NCBI RefSeq assembly: GCF_042683405.1
Contig: NZ_JBHUJS010000010.1
Location: forward strand, 124,001 to 188,000
DNA: 64,000 nucleotides
Reading direction: 5' to 3'
Origin: Telluria sp042683405
GTDB taxonomy: Bacteria > Pseudomonadota > Gammaproteobacteria > Burkholderiales > Burkholderiaceae_D
The notes beneath the pieces were generated by a model. The model was not told where the DNA came from. It saw nothing but the letters and a program-made list of their open reading frames with translations, and ran no database searches. Position 1 is the stretch's first letter, and each line of letters starts with the position of its first letter. Below are positions 1 through 8,899 of this stretch, piece after piece. The position numbers and the translations under genes are program-made.

Positions 1-853
1 CTTGATGACGCACTACGCGGGCGAGAAGGAAGGCGCCGACCGCGTGGAGAACCTGGAGCAGATGGTGGGCGCGGCCAACCAGTTCGTGCAGGAAGAAGGC
101 TTCGGCCAGGGCGCGCCCGCACACCTGGGGCCGCAGTCGCAGGCACAGGCGGGCAGCCCGATCGTCAACGAGGATGGCGTCGAGATCCTCGACGCTGATG
201 CGCCGCTGGCCACCGTGATGTCCCCGCTGTCGGCGTTCCTGTCGCACGCCTCGCTGGAGGCGGGCGACGCCCAGGCGCAGGCCGGCCAGGACGCGCTGCA
301 GCTGATGACCGTGCACTCGGCCAAGGGCCTGGAGTTCGACGCGGTGTTCATCACCGGCATGGAGGAGGGCCTGTTCCCTCACGAGAGCAGCTCGCGCGAG
401 ATGGCCGGCGTGGACGAGGAGCGCCGCCTGATGTACGTCGCGATCACGCGCGCGAAGAAGCGCCTGTACATGAGTTTCACGCAGCAGCGCATGCTGCATG
501 GCCAGACCCGCTACAACATGAAGTCGCGCTTCTTCGACGAGCTGCCGGAGGAGTCGCTCAAGTGGATCACCCCGCGCATGCAGGGGCACTGGTTTGCGAA
601 CAAGAAGACCGCCTGGGACGACGCGGCCTTCAACGGCGGCTCGGACAACAAGATCGCGCAGCAGATCAAGCAGAAGTCGGCGGGCGGCCCGGGCTGGCGC
701 ATCGGCGAATCGGTGGTGCACGCCAAGTTCGGCGAAGGCGTCATCGTCAACCTGGAAGGCAGCGGCACCAATGCGCGCGCCCAGATCAACTTTGGCCGCG
801 CCGGCATGAAGATGCTCGACCTCTCGGTCGCCAAGCTCGACCGCGTCAGCTAG
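1..853 (+). CDS. uvrD: UvrD/PcrA-type DNA helicase, C-terminal part (5' truncated by window edge)
   Basis: The reading frame is open from the first base and ends at the TAG at 851-853, so only the last 283 or so residues are present. The visible part holds SF1 helicase motif V (LMTVHSAKGLEFD) and motif VI (RRLMYVAITRAKKRLY), both of which contact ATP and DNA in UvrD, Rep and PcrA. After a variable linker comes a Tudor-like C-terminal domain (VVHAKFGEGVIVNLEG), which in UvrD/PcrA binds RNA polymerase or partner proteins. The tail favours UvrD/PcrA over Rep. Known role of the family: 3'-5' unwinding in mismatch and nucleotide excision repair. Rep cannot be fully excluded without the N-terminus. 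Confidence 0.85.
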   Translation, partial: LMTHYAGEKEGADRVENLEQMVGAANQFVQEEGFGQGAPAHLGPQSQAQAGSPIVNEDGVEILDADAPLATVMSPLSAFLSHASLEAGDAQAQAGQDALQLMTVHSAKGLEFDAVFITGMEEGLFPHESSSREMAGVDEERRLMYVAITRAKKRLYMSFTQQRMLHGQTRYNMKSRFFDELPEESLKWITPRMQGHWFANKKTAWDDAAFNGGSDNKIAQQIKQKSAGGPGWRIGESVVHAKFGEGVIVNLEGSGTNARAQINFGRAGMKMLDLSVAKLDRVS

Positions 854-865
854 CAACCGTCCGTC

Positions 866-885
866 ATCCCAGCGAAGGCTGGGAT
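866..885. repeat. Short palindrome, GTCATCCC family (8-4-8)
   Basis: Perfect 8-bp arms ATCCCAGC/GCTGGGAT around a 4-base loop (gaag), preceded by CCGTC, just past the helicase stop codon. The same 8-4-8 architecture recurs at 6154, 30488 and 51366. There is no T-run, so it is a REP-like element or a weak hairpin rather than a classical terminator. Confidence 0.7.
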
Positions 886-935
886 CTGTACTGAGTCAGC
901 GAAGGGATCAGCTTGAAGAGGTTGGCTGCGGGCGC

Positions 936-1715
936 TCAGGCCTGCGTGTCGACCGCCGGCGGCGGCGAGTCCGGCTCCGGCGTCCCGAACAGCTGCCGGT
1001 AGCTCGCGTACAGCGAACACTGCGCGATGATGCCGAACATGACGATCACCGGCTGCAGGGCCAGCGCAAGGTATTTCGGCCCCGAGAACAATGCCACCAG
1101 CTGTGTCGCGAACACGAACAGCAGGAACCATCCCAGCGCGAACATGATGAACGCCCGCAGGTTGCGCCACACCGCGAAGAAGCTGTAGAACATCGACTTC
1201 GCCACGCCCATGCCGCGCCACAGGATCAGCGGCACCGCGAATGCGATCGCCGCCGTCGCCGGCAGGTAGATCAGCAGCGCCGCCAGGAAGGGCTTCCATA
1301 ACTGCGCGGACTGCGCCTCCGGCGAGCGCGGGTCGAGCTGCCCCTGCGCCATCTTGGCCAGCGTGCCGTCGTCCATCCACATAATGGCGCCTACCACCAG
1401 CGCGATCACGCCGAAATACAGCAGGCCAAGCTTGAACAGCGGCGCGAACACCGGCTTGCGGAAACCCGTGACGATCAGTCCCGGCTCGACCAGCTCGCCG
1501 CGGTCGATGCGCGCGCCCGCGCGCATGAACGCGGCGCCGAATACCGGCAGCAGCATCAGCGTGAGCGGTTTGCCCACCACCGGAATCAGCTCGACGAAGA
1601 CGATGAACAGCATGTAGCCGAGGAACAGGAAGGCGAGCCGGCCGGGCTGCTGGCGGAACAGGTCGAAGCCTTGCCGGATCCATTGCCAGCCCGTGCGAGC
1701 AGGGAGAGAGGTCAT
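936..1715 (-). CDS. BPSS1780-family integral membrane protein
   Basis: A 259-residue protein with about six hydrophobic segments (for example LAFLFLGYMLFIVFVELIPV near residue 30) and a Pro-rich cytoplasmic tail. It resembles the BPSS1780 membrane protein family of Burkholderiales, whose function is unknown. The start was chosen at 1715 because its ATG overlaps the stop of the upstream thrB gene in an ATGA (1712-1715), a typical translational-coupling arrangement; longer frames reading into thrB are spurious. The coupling suggests co-transcription with thrB, but no functional link to threonine synthesis is known. Confidence is good for the gene and moderate for the family name. Confidence 0.85.
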   Translation of the reverse strand: MTSLPARTGWQWIRQGFDLFRQQPGRLAFLFLGYMLFIVFVELIPVVGKPLTLMLLPVFGAAFMRAGARIDRGELVEPGLIVTGFRKPVFAPLFKLGLLYFGVIALVVGAIMWMDDGTLAKMAQGQLDPRSPEAQSAQLWKPFLAALLIYLPATAAIAFAVPLILWRGMGVAKSMFYSFFAVWRNLRAFIMFALGWFLLFVFATQLVALFSGPKYLALALQPVIVMFGIIAQCSLYASYRQLFGTPEPDSPPPAVDTQA

Positions 1716-2677
1716 GTTGCGTTGAACAGTGCAGGTGGAGTATGGCCGATTCGCTGGCGCAGGATGCGCTCGAAATGGGTCGGGTCGTGCGGCGTGAGCA
1801 GCGCGGCATCGCGCGGCGCATGCAGGTCGTGCAGGCGCGACAGCCAGAAACGCAGGGCGGCGGCGCGCAGCATCGGCTGCCACGCCAGCGCCTCCGCGGC
1901 GGTGAACGGGCGTACCGCGCCGTAGGCGTCGGCCAGCGCGCGCACGCGCCCGGCGTCCAGCGCGCCGCTGCCGGGATCGACGCACCAGTCGTTGACGGTG
2001 ACAGCGATGTCGAACAGCAGCGTGTCCACGCCGGCGAAGTAGAAATCGAAGAAGCCCGTCAGGCGGTCGCCGTCGAACATCACGTTGTTGCGGAACAGGT
2101 CCGCGTGCACGGGCGCGCGTTCCAGCTGGCGGCAGGCGTCCGAGCCGGCGAAGGCGTTCTGGAACGCCAGTTCGCTTTCCAGCAGCGCCGCCTCGGCAGC
2201 CGACAGGTGCGGCAGCACCTTGGGCGCAGTCTCGTTCCACCACGCGATGCCGCGCAGGTTGGGCTGGTCGAGCGGGAAGTCGCGCGCGGCGATGTGCATC
2301 TTCGCCAGCATCGCGCCGACCTGGGCGCAGTGATGCGCCTGCGGCGCCATCTGCGACTGGCCCGCCAGCTTGCTGACGATGGCCGCCGGCTTGCCCAGCA
2401 GCGGCACGCACAGCGCGCCGTCGCGGTTCGCGACCGGCGCCGGCACCAGCACCCCGCGCGCGGCCAGGTGGCGCATCAGTTCGAGGTAGAAGGGCAGCTG
2501 TTCGAAGCCGAGATTCTCGAAAATCGTCAGGACGTACTCGCCCGCGTCCGTGGTCAGGAAGAAGTTGCTGTTCTCGATGCCCGAGGCGATGCCGCGCACC
2601 GCGCGTGCTTCGCCCAGCGGGAATTGACCGATCCAGTCCGAGACTTCAGGCAGGCCAACGGTTGTGAAAACCGCCAT
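1712..2677 (-). CDS. thrB: Homoserine kinase (type II, APH/choline-kinase fold)
   Basis: 321 residues, the usual length for the ThrB2 type found in beta- and gammaproteobacteria such as Pseudomonas, unrelated to the GHMP-type E. coli ThrB. The aminoglycoside-phosphotransferase fold is visible: catalytic loop VHADLFRNNVMFDG followed by the metal-binding FFDFYFAG. It phosphorylates homoserine with ATP in threonine synthesis. It starts with ATG at 2677 and ends in a 4-base overlap with the membrane protein gene. The gene upstream on the same strand (DUF2782) is 12 bases away, so a three-gene operon is likely. Confidence 0.93.
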   Translation of the reverse strand: MAVFTTVGLPEVSDWIGQFPLGEARAVRGIASGIENSNFFLTTDAGEYVLTIFENLGFEQLPFYLELMRHLAARGVLVPAPVANRDGALCVPLLGKPAAIVSKLAGQSQMAPQAHHCAQVGAMLAKMHIAARDFPLDQPNLRGIAWWNETAPKVLPHLSAAEAALLESELAFQNAFAGSDACRQLERAPVHADLFRNNVMFDGDRLTGFFDFYFAGVDTLLFDIAVTVNDWCVDPGSGALDAGRVRALADAYGAVRPFTAAEALAWQPMLRAAALRFWLSRLHDLHAPRDAALLTPHDPTHFERILRQRIGHTPPALFNAT

Positions 2678-2689
2678 GTAAAAACGTCC

Positions 2690-3205
2690 TTACTTGGCAG
2701 GGGGCGTCATCGGCGGCGGCGGTGGAACCGTCGCGCGCTTGCCGGCAGTGGGAGTGGCGGACTGCTGTTCGCCTTCCGCGGCCTGCTCGGGTTCCTTCGG
2801 CTTTGGCTGGCCGAACTGGAGCACCGACCACAACGGGGCGCGCGACGGGCCGCCCGCGACCTCGCCGGTTTCGGCCGTGCCGGTCTTCGGACGCAGCGTG
2901 TAGGTGCTGCCGCCTGCGGTCACGGTCGCTTCGGTGACCTGGTTGCCCACCTTGCGCTCGACAATGCGGGTGGTCGGACCCTTGGGCGGAATCAGCGGCG
3001 GCTCGGCGCCGCGCTCGAGTTCCTGGCGCGGCGTTTCCTGCTGCTGGCCTGCGGCCGTGGACTGCTGGGCAGCCGTTGGCTGTTGCGCGACCGGGGCGGC
3101 CTGTGCGACAGGCGCCGCCGGCTGCACCGGAGCGGTTTGCTGGGCCATGGCCGCACCGGCGACCAGAAGGGAAAGGAGCGGCAGGAGCTTCGGTTTGCGC
3201 AGCAT
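2690..3205 (-). CDS. DUF2782 family secreted protein
   Basis: 171 residues starting at the ATG at 3205, preceded by AAGGTG at good spacing; a GTG nine bases further upstream is a less likely alternative. A signal peptide is clear (LLPLLSLLVAGAAMA). The next roughly 60 residues are low-complexity Gln/Ala/Pro. The conserved DUF2782-type segment (TTRIVERKVGNQVTEATVTA) lies around residues 80-105, and a Lys/Pro/Glu-rich tail ends in poly-Pro. The family sits next to polA and thrB in many betaproteobacteria; its function is unknown. It probably acts in the periplasm. It reads divergently from polA, with about 180 bases between. Confidence 0.8.
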   Translation of the reverse strand: MLRKPKLLPLLSLLVAGAAMAQQTAPVQPAAPVAQAAPVAQQPTAAQQSTAAGQQQETPRQELERGAEPPLIPPKGPTTRIVERKVGNQVTEATVTAGGSTYTLRPKTGTAETGEVAGGPSRAPLWSVLQFGQPKPKEPEQAAEGEQQSATPTAGKRATVPPPPPMTPPAK

Positions 3206-3387
3206 GATGGTCACCTTGTGGACGTTTCGTCCATTGTAGCAAAATGGCAGCGCCGCCGCTCGTGCGCCGCCCTGTTAAATCGGGTTTTCGGCCCCATATG
3301 CCGGGTATCGGATTCTGCGATAATGTCTGTTGTCCCGGACCGGCTGGCACTGCCCCGTCCGCGCCCCTTTTTACTTCATTCGCCCTT

Positions 3388-6129
3388 ATGCAAAACACCC
3401 TGCTGCTCGTCGACGGTTCCAGCTACCTGTATCGCGCCTATCATGCTCTTCCTGACCTGCGCAGCCCGGACGGCCACCCGACCGGCGCCATGCACGGCAT
3501 GGTCAACATGCTGCGCCGCCTGCGCGTGGACTACCCTGCCGCGTACATCGCCTGCGTGTTCGACGCCAAGGGCAAGACTTTCCGCGACGACCTGTATGCC
3601 GAGTACAAGGCGCAGCGCGCGCCGATGCCGGACGACCTGCGCCTGCAGATCGACCCGATCCACGAGGCCGTCAGGCACATGGGCTGGCCGATCCTGACCG
3701 TGGAAGGCGTGGAGGCGGACGACGTGATCGGCACCCTGTGCTGCCAGGCGACCGCGCTGGGCATGAAGACCATCGTCTCGACCGGCGACAAGGACCTGGC
3801 GCAGCTCGTCAACGAGAACGTCACGCTGATCAACACCATGACCAACGAAAAACTGGACGTGGAAGGCGTGACGGCAAAGTTCGGCGTGCCGCCGGACCGC
3901 ATCATCGACTACCTGACGCTGATCGGCGACTCGGTCGACAACATCCCGGGCGTGACCAAGTGCGGCCCCAAGACCGCGCTCAAGTGGCTGGCCGCGCACG
4001 GTAGCCTGGAAGGCGTGATGCAGAACGCGCATTCGATCACCGGCGCGGTGGGCGAGAACCTGCGCCAGGCGCTCGAGTGGCTGCCGCAGGGCCGCACGCT
4101 GATCACGGTCAAGTGCGACTGCGACCTGTCCGGCCACATCGTGTCGATCGGCGAGACGCTGACCGCGCGCGAAGAGGACAAGGACGCGCTGCGCGATTTC
4201 TTCGGCCGCTACGGCTTCAAGACGCTGCTGCGCGAACTGACCGCCAACGCGCCGGCAGCACCGCGCGGCCCGGCGCTCGATTCGCCGACCGGCGACCTGT
4301 TTGGCGAGGCCGCCGCACCGGTCAAGGCCGAGTACGAGACCGTCACCACCGATGAGCAGCTCGGCAAGTGGCTGGCGCTGATCGACGCCGCGACGCTCAC
4401 CTCGGTCGACACCGAGACCACCTCGCTCGACCCGATGACCGCCCAGCTGGTCGGCATTTCGCTGTCGGTGGAAGCCGGCAAGGGCTGCTACATCCCGGTC
4501 GCGCACAATTACGCCGGCGCGCCGGCACAGCTGAACCGCGAGGCGGTGCTGGAGAAGATGCGCTCCTGGCTGGAGAATCCGGCCAAGGCCAAGGTCGGCC
4601 AGAACCTCAAGTTCGACGCGCACATCTTCCTGAACCACGGCGTCCACCTGCAGGGCATCGAGCACGACACCCTGCTTGAATCGTACGTGTTCGAATCGCA
4701 CAAGCCGCACGACATGGACAACCTGGCCATGCGCCACCTGAACTACCAGACCATCCCGTACGTGGATGTTTGCGGCAAGGGCGCAGGCCAGCTGTGCTTC
4801 GACCAGGTCGAGCTGGCGCGCGCCACCGAGTACGCGGCCGAGGATTCCGACATCACCCTGCGCCTGCACAATGCGATGATCGGCCACGTCCAGGCCGACG
4901 AAAAGCTCACCTTCATCTACCGCAACATCGAACTGCCGACGGCCACCGTGCTGCGCAAGATCGAGCGCAACGGGGTGCTGATCGACGCCGCGCTGCTGGA
5001 GCAGCAGTCGCGCGAGCTGGGCGAGCGCATCGTGGAGCTGGAGCAGAAGGCCTATGAACTGGCCGGCGGCCAGTTCAACCTGGGCTCCCCCAAGCAGATC
5101 GGCGAAATCTTCTTCGGCAGGCTGGGCCTTCCGGTGGTCAAGAAGACCCCGACCGGCACCCCGTCCACCGACGAGGAAGTGCTGACCAAGCTGGCGGAGG
5201 ACTTCCCGCTGCCGAAGGTGATCCTGGAGCACCGCGGCCTGTCCAAGCTCAAGTCCACCTACACGGACAAGCTGCCCAAGATGGTCAATCCGGACACCGG
5301 CCGCGTGCACACCAACTATGCGCAGGCAGTGGCGGTGACGGGGCGCCTGGCGTCCAACGATCCGAACCTGCAGAACATCCCGATCCGCACGGCGGAGGGC
5401 CGCCGCATCCGCGAAGCGTTCGTGGCCGGTCCCGGCAACGTGATCGTGTCCGCCGACTACTCGCAGATTGAATTGCGCATCATGGCGCACATCTCGGGCG
5501 ACGAGGCGATGCTGCGCGCGTTCGCCGAAGGCGAGGACATCCACCGTGCCACCGCCGCGGAGATCTTCGGCGTGGCGCCGGCGGAAGTGGAGAGCGAACA
5601 GCGCCGCTACGCCAAGGTGATCAACTTCGGCCTGATCTACGGCATGAGCGCGTTCGGCCTCGCGGCCAACCTCGGCATCGAGCGTTCTGCGGCCAGCAGC
5701 TATATCGACAAGTACTTCGCGCGCTTCTCGGGCGTCAAGCGCTACATGGACGAAACGCGCATGGCCGCCAAGGCGCGCGGTTATGTCGAAACCGTTTTCG
5801 GCCGCCGCCTGTGGCTCCCGGAAATCAACTCGCCGAACGGCCCGCGCCGCGCCGGCGCCGAGCGCGCCGCGATCAACGCGCCGATGCAGGGCACTGCGGC
5901 AGACCTGATCAAGCTGGCCATGATCGCGGTGCAGGACTGGCTGGAGCGCGACGGCCTGGCCACGCGCATGATCATGCAGGTGCACGACGAACTGGTGCTG
6001 GAAGTGCCCGAGACCGAGCTGGACCTGGTGCGCACGAAGCTGCCGGAACTGATGGCCGGCGTCGCGAAGCTCGACGTCCCCCTGCTGGCCGAAGTCGGCA
6101 TCGGCCCCAACTGGGACCAGGCACACTGA
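3388..6129 (+). CDS. polA: DNA polymerase I
   Basis: 913 residues, close to E. coli Pol I (928). Start ATG at 3388 (MQNTLLLVDGSSYLYRAYHA), where the 5' nuclease domain begins; upstream in-frame codons lack family similarity. Domain order: 5'-3' exonuclease (1 to about 300), 3'-5' exonuclease and polymerase. The proofreading site looks intact, with the DxE pair at D341/E343 in VDTETTSLD, plus NLKFDAHIF and AEDSDITLRL. Polymerase motif A is YSQIELRI, the finger helix is RRYAKVINFGLIYG, and motif C is VHDELVLE near residues 865-872. Role: Okazaki fragment maturation and repair synthesis. A strong codon bias opens a long antisense frame that is not a gene. Confidence 0.98.
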   Translation: MQNTLLLVDGSSYLYRAYHALPDLRSPDGHPTGAMHGMVNMLRRLRVDYPAAYIACVFDAKGKTFRDDLYAEYKAQRAPMPDDLRLQIDPIHEAVRHMGWPILTVEGVEADDVIGTLCCQATALGMKTIVSTGDKDLAQLVNENVTLINTMTNEKLDVEGVTAKFGVPPDRIIDYLTLIGDSVDNIPGVTKCGPKTALKWLAAHGSLEGVMQNAHSITGAVGENLRQALEWLPQGRTLITVKCDCDLSGHIVSIGETLTAREEDKDALRDFFGRYGFKTLLRELTANAPAAPRGPALDSPTGDLFGEAAAPVKAEYETVTTDEQLGKWLALIDAATLTSVDTETTSLDPMTAQLVGISLSVEAGKGCYIPVAHNYAGAPAQLNREAVLEKMRSWLENPAKAKVGQNLKFDAHIFLNHGVHLQGIEHDTLLESYVFESHKPHDMDNLAMRHLNYQTIPYVDVCGKGAGQLCFDQVELARATEYAAEDSDITLRLHNAMIGHVQADEKLTFIYRNIELPTATVLRKIERNGVLIDAALLEQQSRELGERIVELEQKAYELAGGQFNLGSPKQIGEIFFGRLGLPVVKKTPTGTPSTDEEVLTKLAEDFPLPKVILEHRGLSKLKSTYTDKLPKMVNPDTGRVHTNYAQAVAVTGRLASNDPNLQNIPIRTAEGRRIREAFVAGPGNVIVSADYSQIELRIMAHISGDEAMLRAFAEGEDIHRATAAEIFGVAPAEVESEQRRYAKVINFGLIYGMSAFGLAANLGIERSAASSYIDKYFARFSGVKRYMDETRMAAKARGYVETVFGRRLWLPEINSPNGPRRAGAERAAINAPMQGTAADLIKLAMIAVQDWLERDGLATRMIMQVHDELVLEVPETELDLVRTKLPELMAGVAKLDVPLLAEVGIGPNWDQAH

Positions 6130-6153
6130 CCCGCCGTTGCCGGTTCGGCATGG

Positions 6154-6173
6154 ATCCCCGCCGTCGCGGGGAT
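6154..6173. repeat. Short palindrome, GTCATCCC family (8-4-8)
   Basis: ATCCCCGC/GCGGGGAT with a 4-base loop (cgtc), followed by GACGG, 24 bases after the polA stop. It is the reverse orientation of the copy at 866 (GATGACGG flank on the right). Confidence 0.7.
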
Positions 6174-6252
6174 GACGGCAATGGCTGTGCACCGTTGCAG
6201 TTGTTCCGCTGATAAGATAGGCGTCCCATCAATAAGAACCGGAGGGACACCC

Positions 6253-7143
6253 ATGAAAGACCTGATCGAAGACGCGAGCGGCCTGCTGAACGGCGCCAAT
6301 GCTGCCTCCGACGGCACCGACCGCCGCGGCTTCCTGAAAGTAGCGCTTGGCACCGGATTCGCCGCCGCGGCACTGCCCGTTACCGCGCAGTCCGTGATCA
6401 CCACCGACACCGAAGGCCTGACTGCCGGCGAAGTCACGGTCACCGTGGACGGCCAGGCGGTTCCGGTCTACCGCGCCCAGCCTGCCGGCAAGACCAAACT
6501 CCCGGTGATCCTGGTCGTCTCCGAGATCTTCGGCGTGCACGAGCACATCGCCGACGTCGCCCGCCGCTTCGCCAAGCAAGGCTACCTGGCGCTGGCGCCG
6601 CACCTGTTCGTTCGCCAGGGCGACCCCACCAAACAGGCCAATACCGCGGACCTGATCAAGAACATTATTTCCAAAACCCCGGACGCGCAGGTCATGAAGG
6701 ACCTGGACGCGGTCGTCGCGTGGGCGAAGGAGAATGGCGGCGATACGTCGCGCATGGGCATCACCGGTTTCTGCTGGGGCGGGCGCATCACCTGGCTGTA
6801 CGCCGCCCACAACCCGCAGGTCAAGGCCGGCGTGGCCTGGTACGGCCGCCTGGAGGGCAACAAGGACAGCACGATCAATCCGCAGCACCCGATCGACGTC
6901 GCCCCCACGCTGAAAGTGCCTGTGCTGGGACTGTACGGCGCCAAGGACACAGGCATCCCGGTCGAATCGGTCGAGCGCATGAAAGCGGTGCTGGCCAAAG
7001 GCCCCAGCAAGTCGGCCTTCGTCGTTTATCCGAACGCCGGCCACGCCTTCCATGCCGACTACCGCCCAAGCTATGTGGCGGAAGACGCGAAGGACGGCTG
7101 GAAGCGCATGATGGAGTGGTTCAAGAAGCACGGCGTCGCCTGA
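6253..7143 (+). CDS. Dienelactone hydrolase family protein with Tat signal
   Basis: 296 residues; the ATG at 6253 follows GGAGGGACACCC, a strong ribosome binding site. The N-terminus carries a twin-arginine motif (DRRGFLKVALGTGF, residues 23-36) and a hydrophobic stretch ending in VTAQS, so export in folded form is predicted. The alpha/beta-hydrolase core shows nucleophile Cys174 in GFCWGG, Asp232 (GAKDTG) and His264 (AGHAFH), the Cys-Asp-His triad of the dienelactone hydrolase family, with the usual Glu at residue 91 (SEIFG). The physiological substrate is uncertain: exported homologues are often labelled carboxymethylenebutenolidase, but no aromatic degradation genes lie beside it. Confidence 0.9.
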   Translation: MKDLIEDASGLLNGANAASDGTDRRGFLKVALGTGFAAAALPVTAQSVITTDTEGLTAGEVTVTVDGQAVPVYRAQPAGKTKLPVILVVSEIFGVHEHIADVARRFAKQGYLALAPHLFVRQGDPTKQANTADLIKNIISKTPDAQVMKDLDAVVAWAKENGGDTSRMGITGFCWGGRITWLYAAHNPQVKAGVAWYGRLEGNKDSTINPQHPIDVAPTLKVPVLGLYGAKDTGIPVESVERMKAVLAKGPSKSAFVVYPNAGHAFHADYRPSYVAEDAKDGWKRMMEWFKKHGVA

Positions 7144-7215
7144 TGTGATGCAAGCAGCAAGCCGGGGCGGTACAATGCCCGGCTTGCGCATCAAAAGAAC
7201 AACAAGAGGCTTCAA

Positions 7216-7992
7216 ATCGATTCGACCCTGATCTCCATTCTCCTGGCGACGACCATTGCGGGCGTGGCCAGCATCACCGCGGCCGCGGTGTTCTCGTTTA
7301 CCCTGCTGTCGAAGATGGTCGAGCGCATGGTCAGCCTGTCGGTCGGCCTGATGCTGGCGACCTCGCTGCTGCACGCGCTGCCGGAGGCGTTCGAGTCGAA
7401 CGCCGACCCGCGCACGCTGTTCGCGACGCTGCTGGGCGGATTGCTGGGGTTCTTCATCCTGGAAAAGCTGGCGGTGCTGCGCCATTCGCACCACCACGAA
7501 GGCGACGGCCACCACCACGCGCACGGCCATGACGCCAACGAGGCGGGCAAGTCGGGCTGGCTGATCCTGATCGGCGACGCCATGCACAATTTCACCGACG
7601 GCATCCTGATCGCCGCCGCCTTCATCGCCGATCCGCACCTGGGCATCGTGACCGGGGTGGCGATCATCGCGCACGAGATCCCGCAGGAGATCGGCGACTT
7701 CATCGTGCTGCTCAATGCCGGCTTCTCGCGACTGCGCGCCTATGTGTTCAACCTGATCTGCAGCCTGATGGCGATCGTCGGCGGTCTGGTGGGCTACTAC
7801 ACGCTGGACCAGGCGAGCGGCCTGGTGCCGTACGTGCTGGTGTTCGCGTCGAGCGGATTTATCTATATCGCCGTGAGCGACCTGATGCCGCAGATGCAGC
7901 GTCGCGCGACGGTGAAGGAATCGGTGCCGCAGGTGGTGCTGATCGCGATCGGCGTGCTGGCCGTGGTGCTGCTGACTTCCACCCGCCACTAG
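7216..7992 (+). CDS. ZIP-family metal transporter
   Basis: About 258 residues with around eight TM helices, a His-rich cytoplasmic loop (SHHHEGDGHHHAHGHD) between TM3 and TM4, and the metal-binding helix signatures HNFTDGILIA and HEIPQEIGDF, all typical of ZIP zinc/iron uptake permeases. The start is unsettled. The first canonical codon in frame is a GTG at 7264 inside the first TM helix, which would truncate it. Coding sense continues upstream (IDSTLISILLATTIAG), and an AAGAGG at 7204-7209 sits six bases before an ATC at 7216, so a non-canonical ATC start is proposed. CTG at 7228 is another option. A 10-bp hairpin at 7157-7187 precedes the gene. Confidence 0.85.
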   Translation: MDSTLISILLATTIAGVASITAAAVFSFTLLSKMVERMVSLSVGLMLATSLLHALPEAFESNADPRTLFATLLGGLLGFFILEKLAVLRHSHHHEGDGHHHAHGHDANEAGKSGWLILIGDAMHNFTDGILIAAAFIADPHLGIVTGVAIIAHEIPQEIGDFIVLLNAGFSRLRAYVFNLICSLMAIVGGLVGYYTLDQASGLVPYVLVFASSGFIYIAVSDLMPQMQRRATVKESVPQVVLIAIGVLAVVLLTSTRH

Positions 7993-8000
7993 ATAGGGAA

Positions 8001-8029
8001 GGGGACTGTCACCGCAGGTGACAGTCTCC
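8001..8029. repeat. GGGGACTGTC-type palindrome / bidirectional terminator candidate
   Basis: GGGGACTGTCACC and GGTGACAGTCTCC form a 13-bp stem with one mismatch around a 3-base loop. It fills the gap between the convergent ZIP gene and sulfurtransferase gene. It belongs to the same sequence family as the palindromes at 28614, 41794 and 47052. Confidence 0.7.
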
Positions 8030-8034
8030 GTTGC

Positions 8035-8889
8035 TTATTCCGCGCCGGTGGCAATCGGGCGCGCCGGGTCGGACGACCACTCGCTCCACGATCCCGGATA
8101 CAGCGCTGCGCCATGCAGCCCGGCCACCTCCATCGCCAGCAGGTTATGGCACGCGGTCACGCCCGACCCGCACTGCATGATCGCCAGCTTCGGATCCGGC
8201 ACGACTTTTTCAAAGTCGGCCCGCAGCGCAGCCGCATCCTTGAATCGTCCGTCCGCGTGCAGGTTGTCCTTGAAGAAGCGGTTCTTCGCGCCCGGGATAT
8301 GCCCGCCCACCGGGTCGATGGTCTCGTTCTCGCCGCGGAAGCGGTCCGGCGCGCGCGCGTCGACGACGGTGCGCGCTCCGGTGGCGATATTCTCCAGCAC
8401 GTCGGCGGCCGTGACGGCGCCCACCAGCGACGGTTTTTGCTGCAGGTTGCCGGTGTGCGGTTCGCGCACGGTCGACTCCATCGGCAGCCCCAGCGCCTGC
8501 CAGGCGGCCATCCCGCCGTCCAGCACAGCCACTTGCGGATGGCCGATCCAGCGCAGCAGCCACCACAGGCGCGCCGCGTACATGCCGCCGTGCGCGTCGT
8601 AGGCCACCACCTGGGTGTGCTCGCTGATGCCCAGTTCGCGCATCACCTCGGCCAGGAACTCGCGCCCCGGCAGCGGATGGCGGCCGCGGAAAGTGCCGTC
8701 CACCGCGTGCTTGTCGCCCGACAGCTGGCGTTCCAGGTCCGCGTACACGGCATTCCTGATATGGCCGATCCGGTAGCCTTCCCGGCCGGCCAGGGGATTG
8801 GCCAGGTCGAAGCGGCAGTCGACCACCACCCAGTCGGGGTCGTCGATGTGGCGCGCCAGTTCTTCCGCGGTGATCAGGGTCGTGTGCAT
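8035..8889 (-). CDS. sseA: Sulfurtransferase (two-domain rhodanese / mercaptopyruvate type)
   Basis: 284 residues with two rhodanese domains: an inactive N-terminal one (about 1-135) and a catalytic C-terminal one. The active-site loop is CGSGVTA with Cys240 as persulfide carrier; this loop form matches 3-mercaptopyruvate sulfurtransferases (SseA) rather than thiosulfate sulfurtransferases, which carry CRKGVTA. Rhodanese landmarks are seen as VVDCRF near the N-terminus and VVDARAPDRFRGE in the second domain. It transfers sulfane sulfur from mercaptopyruvate to thiol or cyanide acceptors in the cytoplasm. The DMT transporter gene lies upstream on the same strand, 10 bases away. Confidence 0.93.
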   Translation of the reverse strand: MHTTLITAEELARHIDDPDWVVVDCRFDLANPLAGREGYRIGHIRNAVYADLERQLSGDKHAVDGTFRGRHPLPGREFLAEVMRELGISEHTQVVAYDAHGGMYAARLWWLLRWIGHPQVAVLDGGMAAWQALGLPMESTVREPHTGNLQQKPSLVGAVTAADVLENIATGARTVVDARAPDRFRGENETIDPVGGHIPGAKNRFFKDNLHADGRFKDAAALRADFEKVVPDPKLAIMQCGSGVTACHNLLAMEVAGLHGAALYPGSWSEWSSDPARPIATGAE

Positions 8890-8899
8890 GGTCTCCTCG

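Noticed and set aside
3376..6192. 938-codon minus-strand frame opposite polA
   Set aside because: Antisense shadow of a GC-rich, strongly biased gene; Arg/His/Gln-rich with no domain and no ribosome site.
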